Made by a program: the position numbers and the translations under genes. The notes under the pieces were generated by a model. It searched no databases. It was given only the letters and a program-made list of their open reading frames with translations, and was not told the origin of the DNA. A stretch of DNA of 41,228 bases from UBA2730 sp022793235 (lineage in GTDB: Bacteria; Bacillota_I; Bacilli_A; RF39; UBA660), in NCBI GenBank assembly GCA_949745755.1, contig CATJZL010000064.1:1-41228 (forward strand), given 5' to 3'. This document shows positions 1 through 8,362 of the stretch, one piece after another (position 1 is the first letter of the stretch; every line of letters begins with the position of its first letter).

Positions 1-1
1 A

Positions 2-1228
2 GTCACAGCAGAAAAAGATGAGAACTCAACACTTGGTGATAGTGATGTCAGAATCTATTTAGAGAAAAGTTCTGATGGAACAAATTATCAAGCTGTATCT
101 TCTCCTAGTGGCTATGTAGCAATGGGTACTGCAGATGAATTTGGAGCACAAGGAACAGAGATGCTTTTAGATAGAGGAAATACAACCGATACAGTAACTT
201 ATAATTATAGATTAAGAATGTGGGTAGGAAGTAGTTATCAAGTAAGTGGAGAAGAGAGACACTTTACATTAAAAGTGAATGTATATGGAAATGATGGAGT
301 AAATGTAGAGGTGAATGGAGTAGAACTAGATAAGAGTAGTGCAACAGTAAAACTAACAAACTCTCTACAATTAAATGCCACCATAACACCTGCTTTTACA
401 ACAGGAGATAGAAATCTTACTTGGACAAGTAGTGATCCAAGAATTGCAACCGTTACCAATACAGGGTTAGTTGAAACTAAAGGAGTAGGAACAACTACAA
501 TTACAGCGACAGCTCCAAATGGAAAGAGTGCTTCAGCAAGTATCAAAGTAGAAGTAGATAACCCAAATATAGCAGGAGCTTATACTTATAATGAGACAAC
601 CTGTCCGACAGGAAAAGAGGACACATGTGAAATAAATACATGTTTATTAAATAAAACAGCAAGTTCTTGTCCAGCAGGAACAGCAATCAGTTATAAAGTA
701 AATGATACAACGACTCAAGATTTTCACGTATTGAAAGATAATGGAAATACTCTTACATTAATTTCTACTCAACCAATTGTAACAGGTATTCCCTGGAATA
801 CATCTGGTAATAATGCTGATGGACCATTAACCGTTTTATCATCATTAGAAAATGCCACAAATAACTGGATAAATGTACCACAAATAACATATAATGGAAC
901 AACTTATGGAAGTAATAGTTGTGATTCTTATAACGTATGCTCAAATAACATATATTCAATGGGAAATCGTACAGCAAGAGCAAGATTACTTACAGTACAA
1001 GAAGCAAGTAGTGTAGGATGTACAGATACAAGTAATTCTTGTCCAAGTTGGCTATACAGAAAAAACAGTGTAGGATATTGGACTATGTCAGCTGTAGACT
1101 ATAATTCAGAATATGCATGGTACGTAACAGGAGATCAAAATGGAGGAAGTCACTATGCTATATATTTTGATGCTCGTGTGCAACTTGATAGTATGGACAC
1201 ACATGCTGTAATAGAAATTAGTAAATAA
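2..1228 (+). CDS. Secreted TasA-like/Big_2 surface protein, 5' end outside window
   Basis: The frame is open from base 2, so the gene starts before the window. The first ~100 residues resemble the C-terminal half of the TasA-like proteins found at 28225 and 41085 (a YRLRMWV-type strand, then a final beta strand). Next comes a clear bacterial Ig-like Big_2 domain (about residues 60-145 counted from the Met at 122) with the characteristic LTWTSSDPRIATVT and GTTTITATA segments. A Cys-rich linker follows (CPTGKEDTC, CEINTC, SSCPAGT). The last ~130 residues form a domain with ARLLTVQEA, SCPSWLY, GYWTMSA and a terminal VIEISK, a type I associate with secreted proteins of gut Firmicutes but cannot name. 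A cell-surface adhesin or matrix role is inferred. Two fragments of a related kind of domain lie just downstream. Confidence 0.85.
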   Translation, partial: VTAEKDENSTLGDSDVRIYLEKSSDGTNYQAVSSPSGYVAMGTADEFGAQGTEMLLDRGNTTDTVTYNYRLRMWVGSSYQVSGEERHFTLKVNVYGNDGVNVEVNGVELDKSSATVKLTNSLQLNATITPAFTTGDRNLTWTSSDPRIATVTNTGLVETKGVGTTTITATAPNGKSASASIKVEVDNPNIAGAYTYNETTCPTGKEDTCEINTCLLNKTASSCPAGTAISYKVNDTTTQDFHVLKDNGNTLTLISTQPIVTGIPWNTSGNNADGPLTVLSSLENATNNWINVPQITYNGTTYGSNSCDSYNVCSNNIYSMGNRTARARLLTVQEASSVGCTDTSNSCPSWLYRKNSVGYWTMSAVDYNSEYAWYVTGDQNGGSHYAIYFDARVQLDSMDTHAVIEISK

Positions 1229-1353
1229 ATTTGATATTTAAATTTCTTTTTATTAATATTAAGTGTAGTTAATCTTTTAAAATAGATTAGCTATTTTCCT
1301 GTTTTATACACTATAATTAAAGAGTAGTATTAAGTGATTTAAAGTTTATTTAG

Positions 1354-1551
1354 ATAAAGAAAAAATTTTTAGTACTACATGATAGCAGTATCATTTATGG
1401 TGATTTTATTTACTTTATTTTTGCACCAGTTCCTTGGACATACCATGGTGGAGATTATCGTTCTGGTAAGATCACAGGTTGTTTCGCATTTTCTCGCGAT
1501 ACAGCTACAGTAATTAATAACAATGGAAGTCGGTTAAAAGAAATACTATAA
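1354..1551 (+). pseudogene. Fragment A of a secreted-protein C-terminal domain
   Basis: An open frame without a start codon encodes about 65 residues ending in a stop. It contains YGD, PWTYHGGDYRSG, GCFAFSR and a terminal NNNGSR. This layout (W, GG.Y..G, G.F.F, GSR/GFR near the end) is typical of C-terminal domains with an FGE-sulfatase/C-type-lectin-like look in phage and surface proteins. It has no ribosome binding site. It aligns with fragment B at 1627-1794. I interpret it as the remnant of a decayed gene, or possibly a silent donor cassette. Confidence 0.6.
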
Positions 1552-1626
1552 TACAATGTATGTTTTAACTATTAGTATATAATAGAGAACAGAATAGAAT
1601 TATAGATATATAAATAAAATGAATAA

Positions 1627-1794
1627 ATGTGCTTTTACGGTGATGATTGCTACTTAGTAAATAAAACATTTACTTGGCCTGTATACGGGGCCACTTGGTA
1701 TTATGGAACGATAGCTGGCATTTTCTGCTTGCGAACATCAATAGGAGAAAAAAATAGAGATGATGGAAGTCGGTTCAATACTTACTCACTATAA
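1627..1794 (+). pseudogene. Fragment B of a secreted-protein C-terminal domain
   Basis: This 55-codon frame starts at an ATG but has no ribosome binding site. The residues include FYGDDCYLV, TWPVYGATWYYG, IAGIFCL and a terminal DDGSRF. It shares with fragment A the order YGD, Y, W, G, Y..G.I.G.F, N, GSR. The 13 bases around the GSR codons (1523-1535 and 1763-1775) are identical in the two fragments, while the rest is highly diverged. It is probably a gene remnant; an unexpressed cassette is possible. Confidence 0.55.
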
Positions 1795-1911
1795 TATAGA
1801 ATAGTTTAAAATAACTAGAAGTTATATAAAACATGATAGTATAGAAAAAAACAATTACCCATAATAGACCAATAAAAATAATGAAATTTTATAGTATTTT
1901 TATTGAATCTA

Positions 1912-1920
1912 TGTTATAAT
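1912..1920 (+). promoter_or_regulatory. Extended -10 promoter of typA
   Basis: TG-T-TATAAT (an extended -10) ends at 1920, 35 bp before the typA start. There is no good -35 box 17 bp upstream (TAGTAT), which fits the extended -10 class. Confidence 0.5.
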
Positions 1921-1955
1921 CTTAGAAGTTTATATGAAATAGGTGAGGTGTTTTT

Positions 1956-3776
1956 ATGAAAAAGAGAAATATTGCAATAATAGCCCATGTTGACCATGGA
2001 AAAACAACATTAGTAGATGAAATATTAAAGACTTCTGGGATGTTTAGAGAAAATGAAGATGTAAGTAATGTTTCTATGGATTCAAACCAAATAGAAAAAG
2101 AAAGAGGAATAACTATACTTGCTAAAACAACAGCCCTTGATTACAAAGAACATAGAATTAATATTTTAGATACTCCAGGTCATGCAGATTTTGGTGGAGA
2201 AGTAGAACGTATTATGAACATGGTAGATGGTGTTGTTTTAGTAGTGGATGCCTATGAAGGAACAATGCCACAAACAAGATTTGTTTTGAAAAAAGCCTTT
2301 GAAGCGAAAGTAAAACCAATCGTGGTAATTAATAAGGTGGATAAACCAAGTGCAAGATGTAGTCAGGTACTGGATGAAATACTTGATTTATTTATAGAAC
2401 TTGGAGCTGATGACTCTCAACTTGATTTCAAAGTAGTGTATGCTTCTGCTTTAAATGGTACTTGCTCTCTGAGCGATGATATAAATACACAGACTTCTGG
2501 ATTTGAAGAACTCCTAGATTTAATACTATCAGAAATTCCATCACCAAATGGAGAAGAAAAAGAAGTTTTACAATTTCAACCAGCTCTTTTAGATTACAAC
2601 GAATTTGTAGGTAGAATTGGAATAGGTAGAGTACAAAATGGACAAATCAAAGTGGGGCAAATGGTGAGTTGTTGCAGACTGGATGGTTCTATAAAACAAT
2701 TTAGAGTTCAAAAATTATTTGGTTTTTATGGATACAATAGGATAGAAATAGAAAGTGCAGAGGCTGGAGATATTATTGCGGTAGCAGGATTAAGTGATAT
2801 ATCTGTAGGAGAAACGCTATGTGAAGTAGGAAAAGAAAAGCCTCTTCCTAAATTACACATTGATGAGCCAACATTACAAATGACCTTTGGTACCAATACA
2901 TCACCATTTGTAGGACGTGATGGAAAAATTGTTACAGCAAGAAAAATAGAAGAACGACTAAATAGAGAGATGCAAAAAGATGTCAGCCTAAAAGTAGAAA
3001 ACTACACAAATGAATCATTCTTAGTCTCTGGTAGAGGAGAACTACATTTAGGAATCTTAATTGAAAATATGAGACGTGAAGGGTTTGAATTGGAAGTATC
3101 TAAACCACAAGTTATCATCAAAGAAGAAGATGGAATAAAAATGGAACCTTATGAAGAGTTACAAATTGATGTACCAGAAGAAGTAGTTGGAAGTGTAATT
3201 GAACAACTTGGCCTTCGTGGTGCAATTATGGATAGTATGAGCAATATAGAAAATCAAACAAGACTAATCTATACAGTACCTTCACGTGGATTGATCGGTT
3301 TTTCTACCATCTTTATGACCCTAACTAAGGGATATGGAATCATGAGTCATTCCTTTAAAGAGTATAGACCTATGACAAATGTAAATGTAGGAGAAAGAAA
3401 GCTAGGAGTATTAGTTTCTATGGAAAATGGAGCAGCTACCAGCTATTCTATTGGAAATTTGGAAGATAGAGGAATTATGTTTATAGAACCAGCTACAGAA
3501 GTATATGAAGGTATGATTATAGGAGAATGTAATCGAGAAAATGATTTAGCAGTAAATGTGGTAAAAGGGAAAAATTTAAGTAACGTACGTGCATCAGGTA
3601 GCGATCATACAGTTGTTTTAAAAAGACCAAGACCAATTAGTCTAGAATATGCCCTAGATTATATAAATTCAGATGAGCTAGTAGAAGTAACTCCGAACTT
3701 TGTTCGACTACGTAAAAAAATATTAAATACAGAAGAACGAAAAAAAATAGACTCACGTAAAAAAAGCGTAGCCTAA
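1956..3776 (+). CDS. typA: Ribosome-associated GTPase TypA/BipA
   Basis: This is a 606-residue translational GTPase of the usual TypA length. G motifs are intact: AHVDHGKT (10-17), the switch I RGIT, DTPGHADFGGEV (G3) and NKVD (G4). A domain II beta barrel, an EF-G-like domain V region (VPSRGLIGF) and the BipA-specific C-terminal domain (NVVKGKNLSNVRASGSD) follow. TypA binds the ribosome near the factor site and assists 50S assembly and growth under stress or cold. The ATG start is preceded by GGTGAGGTG. It is monocistronic: it has its own promoter and a terminator at 3796. Confidence 0.97.
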   Translation: MKKRNIAIIAHVDHGKTTLVDEILKTSGMFRENEDVSNVSMDSNQIEKERGITILAKTTALDYKEHRINILDTPGHADFGGEVERIMNMVDGVVLVVDAYEGTMPQTRFVLKKAFEAKVKPIVVINKVDKPSARCSQVLDEILDLFIELGADDSQLDFKVVYASALNGTCSLSDDINTQTSGFEELLDLILSEIPSPNGEEKEVLQFQPALLDYNEFVGRIGIGRVQNGQIKVGQMVSCCRLDGSIKQFRVQKLFGFYGYNRIEIESAEAGDIIAVAGLSDISVGETLCEVGKEKPLPKLHIDEPTLQMTFGTNTSPFVGRDGKIVTARKIEERLNREMQKDVSLKVENYTNESFLVSGRGELHLGILIENMRREGFELEVSKPQVIIKEEDGIKMEPYEELQIDVPEEVVGSVIEQLGLRGAIMDSMSNIENQTRLIYTVPSRGLIGFSTIFMTLTKGYGIMSHSFKEYRPMTNVNVGERKLGVLVSMENGAATSYSIGNLEDRGIMFIEPATEVYEGMIIGECNRENDLAVNVVKGKNLSNVRASGSDHTVVLKRPRPISLEYALDYINSDELVEVTPNFVRLRKKILNTEERKKIDSRKKSVA

Positions 3777-3795
3777 TTAAAAATAATTTTTGAAA

Positions 3796-3823
3796 AATAA
3801 CTAGATTTAGTTGTTTTTTTTTC
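3796..3823 (+). terminator. Terminator of typA
   Basis: An 8-bp stem (3796-3803 with 3808-3815, one G-U pair), a GATT loop and an uninterrupted T run follow the typA stop by 20 bp. Confidence 0.75.
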
Positions 3824-3864
3824 TTTAATTTATTATAATTATATTAAGGTAGGGTGACATTTTA

Positions 3865-4497
3865 ATGACAAAAAGAAGTAAAAAAGAGGCAGAAGACCTA
3901 TTGCAAACACATGTACTAAATTTAAAAGAGATTAGACAAGCCGCTGAAAAAATGGCAAAAATAAAGTACAAAAGAACATCTGTATACATCAGTCTTCTGG
4001 GGATATTTTTAATCGTATTTGGTCTCATTTTTCCCAAATTTAAATCCTTATTTATAAAAGAAACAAAAAAAGATGCAATAGAGTATGCAACCAAAATAGA
4101 GAAAAATACAATTATATGTTTATCAGAATATATTGAAGAATCAAATACTTACAAAATTGCAACAAAAAGTACATATACCTTTGACTCTCTAGGTTTATCC
4201 AATAAAGAAAGTATAACTACTATTTCTATGGTAAATCAAAGTGATTTAACCTCATTACTGGCATTAGATAGTCGCTATAAAAGTTTATATCCAAACGCAA
4301 ATGGAGTAATCAATTCAATATCTGTGAAAAATAATATTTTATATTTTAAACAGAATATCACAGATTATAATTTATTTGATATAAATAGTTATAATCCAGA
4401 AATTAATTATGTAAATAAAACAAATGTATTTGTCGGTAGAGAATCTATGGATACAGTAAAGAAAAAAGAAATCCTTCTAGGATCCTCTTGTAGTTAA
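3865..4497 (+). CDS. Single-pass membrane protein of unknown function
   Basis: This 210-residue protein has a charged, probably helical N-terminal segment (residues 1-38), one transmembrane helix at about 40-58 (a YISLLGIFLIVFGLIF-type run) and a ~150-residue outer domain. The outer part has Ser/Thr/Asn-rich beta-prone stretches and two Cys residues, including one near the C-terminus. I do not recognise the family. The start is supported by a GGTAGGGTG ribosome binding site. A TATAAT at 3834-3839 with TTGTTT 17 bp upstream could be its promoter, embedded in the T run of the typA terminator. It ends tail-to-tail with rpmB across a shared terminator. Confidence 0.8.
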   Translation: MTKRSKKEAEDLLQTHVLNLKEIRQAAEKMAKIKYKRTSVYISLLGIFLIVFGLIFPKFKSLFIKETKKDAIEYATKIEKNTIICLSEYIEESNTYKIATKSTYTFDSLGLSNKESITTISMVNQSDLTSLLALDSRYKSLYPNANGVINSISVKNNILYFKQNITDYNLFDINSYNPEINYVNKTNVFVGRESMDTVKKKEILLGSSCS

Positions 4498-4517
4498 AAG
4501 CCATTTAAGGCTTTTTT
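4496..4517 (+). terminator. Bidirectional terminator between 3865 gene and rpmB
   Basis: AAAAGCC (4496-4502) and GGCTTTT (4509-4515) form a stem with a 6-nt loop. It is flanked by T on one side and A on the other, so it can serve both converging genes. Confidence 0.8.
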
Positions 4518-4544
4518 ATATTTTTATAAATAAAAAAAGAGCCA

Positions 4545-4721
4545 TTAGGCTGCTGTTTGTCTTCTAAGAGTTCTTATCTCTCTAGCTGTCAATCTCACTT
4601 TAGTACCGTCTTCTAATCGATAAACTTGTAAATTCAATTTTCTAGCTCTATTAGATGTATTTAAGGCATGAGAACGATCTCTTCCCTTTAAAGGCTTTTT
4701 TGCTGTAGCTTTTACTGCCAT
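4545..4721 (-). CDS. rpmB: Ribosomal protein bL28
   Basis: A 58-residue basic protein matches the bL28 pattern: GRDRSHALNTSNRARKLNLQ (compare the family's GNNVSHSNNKTKRRFxPNLQ), then a DGTKVRLTARE-RTLRR segment. It lacks the zinc-binding Cys residues of the C+ form, so it is a C-minus bL28. It is somewhat divergent in the C-terminal half. A perfect AAAGGAGG ribosome binding site lies 7 bp before ATG, with a promoter at 4767-4795. It is a component of the 50S subunit near the E site. The small size and standalone location are usual for rpmB in Bacilli. Confidence 0.88.
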   Translation of the reverse strand: MAVKATAKKPLKGRDRSHALNTSNRARKLNLQVYRLEDGTKVRLTAREIRTLRRQTAA

Positions 4722-4766
4722 AATAGATTCCTCCTTTACTTGTAATTCATATGCATCTGCTTATTA

Positions 4767-4795
4767 ACTCTATCATAAAATCCTAAATAAGTCAA
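4767..4795 (-). promoter_or_regulatory. Promoter of rpmB
   Basis: On the minus strand TTGACT (4795-4790), a 17-bp spacer and TAGAGT (4772-4767) sit about 45 bp before the rpmB start. Confidence 0.65.
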
Positions 4796-4805
4796 TTGAA
4801 AAAGC

Positions 4806-6674
4806 TTATATTGTATTATTTTCATCAGTAACTAACTCTTCTTTATGTAAAACCTTCACTTTATCATCATTGATCTCTAAATTTTTCTGTTGTTCCTTTC
4901 TAATTTGCTCCAAATCAAATTCTTTTTCTTTTAGATTACTTTGCATTTGATTAAGATTATTAAGAAGTTCCTGACACTCTGGAACATGATTAATATATTC
5001 TCTATATTCAGTTTTAAAATTATAAATCATTTCATCAAGAGAAAGAGAACACTTATGCAAAGTATCAGCCATCATATTTAACTCATTTAAACGTCCTAAA
5101 ATTTCATGACTAAAATCTTCTACTGTAATTTTTCTATATCGTTTATACTGTTTTTGGAGTTTAGGTCTTAAAGCTCTTCTAAAAAAATACATATAAGCAA
5201 GTGTAGCCACAGTAACTTGTCTAGCACCAGAAGTATTAGGTAGCATCATACCAGCAGCTAACAACTGTAATAACCTTTTACTTTGATTATTTAGTACAGT
5301 AACAGTAGTTTCTATGCGTTCTTCTACTCTTTCAGAATTTGCAAGTTTTTCTTGTAAATTTTGTAAGAGTTTTTCTTGTTCGATTTGAAACTTTTGAAAA
5401 TCTTCATTAAATACTTGAAGATTTTCAAATCCTTTTTTCATCAAGTCTATTTCCTTTTCATCATAAGAAATATCCTCCTCTTTATCCAATACATGTTCTT
5501 CAAACTTATCCTTTTTACTTTCTAATTCTGTTATTTTATCAGAAAGTAAGATGTAAAGTTCAGAATCCTTTAACTCATCAATGACAATACCTTTTCCTAA
5601 TATATCCATATATTCATTTACAATATTCCGTAAATAATCATCATCATATCTAGAAATATTATCTAAATCAAGCTTTCTTTTTAACTCCTCGATTTTTAAA
5701 ATGACAGAATTTAATTTATGAATTAATTCCTTCATATTCTCACTAGTATAAGTAGCATCCTCCTCATCCACCAAAGTATTATATTCATAAATTAACTTTT
5801 TTAAATCATAACGAATACTTCTTAGTTCATTTTCATAGGCCTCTATAAGTTTAATATTTGTTAAACGACTCAAATGATCTGATAAAAAATGCTCTTTTCT
5901 CTCTTTTTTTTCTTGATGAGAATGAAAAAGAAAACTGCCTGTAAAGATTGCAGAAGCATTTAAAAGGGGAGGAGTCCTTCTTTTTAAAGTGTAAGATTGC
6001 TTTTCTTTTTTTAATCCCTCATTTGCCTGAATATTTATGGCTTTATGTTCATGCCCTATATCTAAGTTAAAAGAAGAATAGTCTCTTTGTAATACAGACG
6101 ACTGCTTTTGAATATCTTTTTCCTTGGTATCAAAAACTGTATCATCATGTTTCTCTTCAAAAGAAAGGTTAGAAGATTTACTTTGAGAGAATGTATCTTC
6201 TATATCTTCCAAAAGAAGTATCTCATCTTGTTGCTCTTGCACCTCATCTTTTTTAGATGCATCTATAGGCAATTTTATAGAATCAAAAGAGGGTTTAGAT
6301 TCTTGTGCATCATAACTTTCTTTTTGAAATTTTTTCTCTTCCTCTTTTTCTAATTTCAAAGTTTCAATTTCTACCAATAAATCCTTATTTTTATTCTCAA
6401 GTAATTGTTTTTCTTCTTTTTCATGCTTTTGATCAGTCTGTACGTTTTTCTCCTTCTTTTTACTAGGTGTGATGACTTCTAAAGTATTGGCAACTAAGAG
6501 TATAGGGATAATTTTAATAAATGTTTCTAAATCAATTCTTTTAATACTTTTTTGCTTTCTACTTTTTTTCTGTACTTTTTCAATCTCTTCTAATTTTTTC
6601 TTTTGATTTCTTGTAAGAATGAAAGTTCTTCTACGATCATTCTTTCCACCTTTGGCACCTATACTTTCATCCAT
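4806..6674 (-). CDS. Large coiled-coil protein of unknown function
   Basis: This 622-residue, very Lys/Glu-rich protein has a basic N-terminus and a short hydrophobic stretch near residues 52-66 (FIKIIPILLVANTLEV). Long heptad-like helices follow, and a Lys/Glu/Ser-rich low-complexity region spans roughly 70-230. The C-terminal half (about 270-600) is better ordered, with a possible membrane-interacting segment (LLQLLAAGMMLPNTSG, then VATLAYMYFFRRAL) around residues 465-500. The start follows GGAGGGAATATT. No enzymatic motif is visible. The architecture would suit a cytoskeletal or envelope-tethering factor, which is inference only. It is transcribed divergently from the 6803/6928 unit. Confidence 0.8.
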   Translation of the reverse strand: MDESIGAKGGKNDRRRTFILTRNQKKKLEEIEKVQKKSRKQKSIKRIDLETFIKIIPILLVANTLEVITPSKKKEKNVQTDQKHEKEEKQLLENKNKDLLVEIETLKLEKEEEKKFQKESYDAQESKPSFDSIKLPIDASKKDEVQEQQDEILLLEDIEDTFSQSKSSNLSFEEKHDDTVFDTKEKDIQKQSSVLQRDYSSFNLDIGHEHKAINIQANEGLKKEKQSYTLKRRTPPLLNASAIFTGSFLFHSHQEKKERKEHFLSDHLSRLTNIKLIEAYENELRSIRYDLKKLIYEYNTLVDEEDATYTSENMKELIHKLNSVILKIEELKRKLDLDNISRYDDDYLRNIVNEYMDILGKGIVIDELKDSELYILLSDKITELESKKDKFEEHVLDKEEDISYDEKEIDLMKKGFENLQVFNEDFQKFQIEQEKLLQNLQEKLANSERVEERIETTVTVLNNQSKRLLQLLAAGMMLPNTSGARQVTVATLAYMYFFRRALRPKLQKQYKRYRKITVEDFSHEILGRLNELNMMADTLHKCSLSLDEMIYNFKTEYREYINHVPECQELLNNLNQMQSNLKEKEFDLEQIRKEQQKNLEINDDKVKVLHKEELVTDENNTI

Positions 6675-6744
6675 AATATTCCCTCCAAAATGCTTATAAT
6701 CTATATTATATTATCATAAAATAGTAAAGTTTAATACATTTTTC

Positions 6745-6773
6745 TTGACTTTAAAAGGATATAGGTGTAAATT
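6745..6773 (+). promoter_or_regulatory. Promoter of the leader ORF/Rel-like unit
   Basis: TTGACT (6745-6750), a 17-bp spacer and TAAATT (6768-6773) precede the mini-ORF at 6803 and the terminator in front of the Rel-like gene. Confidence 0.5.
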
Positions 6774-6802
6774 TTTTTTAATATTTATGAGGAGGCGGTA
6801 GT

Positions 6803-6883
6803 ATGAAAGTAAATATTTTTACTAATAGCATAATAAAGAACGATAATCTTTCTTTCCCTACATGCGCCTTCAATGTATTATAA
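6803..6883 (+). CDS. 26-residue leader peptide or small protein
   Basis: An ATG frame of 26 codons is preceded by one of the best ribosome binding sites in the window (AGGAGGCGG, 5-bp spacing). The stop codon directly abuts the 5' arm of a terminator-like hairpin (6884-6911), which itself lies just before the ribosome binding site of the Rel-like gene. The peptide ends FPTCAFNVL. There is no run of one regulatory amino acid as in classic biosynthetic leader peptides. The position suggests translation-coupled attenuation of the downstream gene, but an independent small protein or signal peptide cannot be excluded. Confidence 0.5.
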   Translation: MKVNIFTNSIIKNDNLSFPTCAFNVL

Positions 6884-6911
6884 AAATACCTAAAGTTTTT
6901 GGGTGTTTTTT
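6884..6911 (+). terminator. Terminator/attenuator before the Rel-like gene
   Basis: AAATACC (6884-6890) pairs with GGTGTTT (6902-6908, one G-U), followed by T residues. The same AUACC could alternatively pair with GGTAT at 6912-6916 next to the ribosome binding site, giving a possible alternative fold. Confidence 0.6.
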
Positions 6912-6927
6912 GGTATAGGAGGTATAT

Positions 6928-8277
6928 ATGAATGAATCAAGTAAACTAATCACATTAATAGAAAATTTATCAATTATAAGCATAGAAAAGTTAATAAATA
7001 TTTTAAATTATCTAAACAAAGAAGAAAAATTACAAGTAGAAAAAGCTTATGAATTTGCTTCTTTAAAACATCAAAATCAATATAGAAAAAGTGGAGACCC
7101 CTACATTACACATCCACTATCAGTAGCCTATATTTTATCTTATTTTTATAAAGCAGATAAAGACACAATAATCGCAAGCCTACTACATGATGTAGTAGAA
7201 GACACAAAAACATCTATTTTAGATATAGAAAGAATGTTTGGAAAAGAAGTGTCTATCTTAGTAGATGGTATAACAAAATTTGATTCTAAAAAATTTAAAG
7301 ATAAAACAGAAAAAGTAGCAGCGAACCAGAGAAAACTAATGACAAGTATATTAAAAGATCCAAGAAGCAGTATTATAAAAGTCTGTGATAACTTGCATAA
7401 TATTTTAACATTACAATATCATAAACCTGAAAAAAGAATAGAAAATGCAATGGAATCCCTAGAATATTATGTTCCACTAGCAAAAAGACTCGGAATGAAT
7501 ACTATGGCAACGATGATTAGTGATTTAGCATTAAAATATATTAGTACAAACTCACATTATAAAGAAGTTCAAACCTTCTTTAGTGAATTTATTTTGAATA
7601 ATTATAATCATATTATTGAATTAAAAAGGGATATACAAGCTATTTTAAATACTAAAAATATAGAGGAAAAAATAGAAATAGAATATAAGGATTTATACTC
7701 CATGCATGAACAATTATCTAAAAGCGATAATCTAAATCAGTTTCGTGACATGGTTCAATTGAAAATCATTGTCAAAAATGAGGAAGACTGTGCAAAAGTC
7801 TATGCGATATTATCTAAAATATATCCCATTTTCCATGAACACTTTAGAGATTATATAAAATGCCCAAAAGCAGAACTTTATAAATCAATAGATGGTCCTA
7901 TAGAACAGAATACGATGGTACAAATTAGAACAAAGGAAATGGATAAAGTGGCAAAAGATGGAATTGCATCATATTGGAACATATATGGAAAAAATGCCAA
8001 AACACAAATGATAGAAGTATTAAAAAATAAATCAAATTTCTATGCAGCACTAATGAGTATGAATAATTATTATAAAGAAAATATAGATTTTCTTTATGCC
8101 ATTCATACAATTGTTAATGAAGAAAGTCTAGATACAATTCTTTATGGAACAATTGAAGAAAATCCATTTTACTCTTCTATGATACGTAAAATAATAGATA
8201 TGTATTTTGATGACAATTTAAAGCTTGTAGCAAAGTATAGTCTAGAAATTAAATCACCACCAGTGTACAAAAAATAG
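6928..8277 (+). CDS. Rel/SpoT-like HD hydrolase with degenerate synthetase domain
   Basis: A 449-residue RelA/SpoT-homologue. The N-terminal HD hydrolase module has its metal and catalytic residues: H62 (THPLSV), H87-D88 and E91-D92 (LLHDVVEDT) and D154 (DNLHN). The synthetase-like module keeps D274 (RDMVQLKI) and HFRDYIKCPK. However, the family's YQSLHT is replaced by YKSIDG (His lost), the Glu of EIQIRT is Met330 (MVQIRT), and the RPK-YSIYKK substrate loop reads YKDLYSMHEQ. The C-terminal TGS/helical/ACT regulatory half of long Rel proteins is absent. I infer a (p)ppGpp hydrolase without synthesis activity. It follows a mini-ORF and attenuator-like terminator, with an AGGAGG ribosome binding site. 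Confidence 0.85.
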   Translation: MNESSKLITLIENLSIISIEKLINILNYLNKEEKLQVEKAYEFASLKHQNQYRKSGDPYITHPLSVAYILSYFYKADKDTIIASLLHDVVEDTKTSILDIERMFGKEVSILVDGITKFDSKKFKDKTEKVAANQRKLMTSILKDPRSSIIKVCDNLHNILTLQYHKPEKRIENAMESLEYYVPLAKRLGMNTMATMISDLALKYISTNSHYKEVQTFFSEFILNNYNHIIELKRDIQAILNTKNIEEKIEIEYKDLYSMHEQLSKSDNLNQFRDMVQLKIIVKNEEDCAKVYAILSKIYPIFHEHFRDYIKCPKAELYKSIDGPIEQNTMVQIRTKEMDKVAKDGIASYWNIYGKNAKTQMIEVLKNKSNFYAALMSMNNYYKENIDFLYAIHTIVNEESLDTILYGTIEENPFYSSMIRKIIDMYFDDNLKLVAKYSLEIKSPPVYKK

Positions 8278-8301
8278 TAATAATTTTTTTATGGAAACAA
8301 G

Positions 8302-8330
8302 TTGACATTTATAATGTTCACATATAGAAT
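8302..8330 (+). promoter_or_regulatory. Promoter of the 8363/8888 pair
   Basis: A perfect TTGACA (8302-8307), a 17-bp spacer and TAGAAT (8325-8330). Confidence 0.75.
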
Positions 8331-8362
8331 GAAATGTAAGATAAAGAGAATAGGGAGGGAAT

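Larger units (their letters stand above)
1229..1955. other. 727-bp intergenic region without an intact gene
   Basis: No intact gene is visible. The stretch holds two decayed coding fragments (1354-1551 and 1627-1794) and the extended -10 promoter of typA near its right end. The remaining DNA is very AT-rich, and I see no convincing terminator hairpin directly after the surface-protein gene. Confidence 0.7.
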
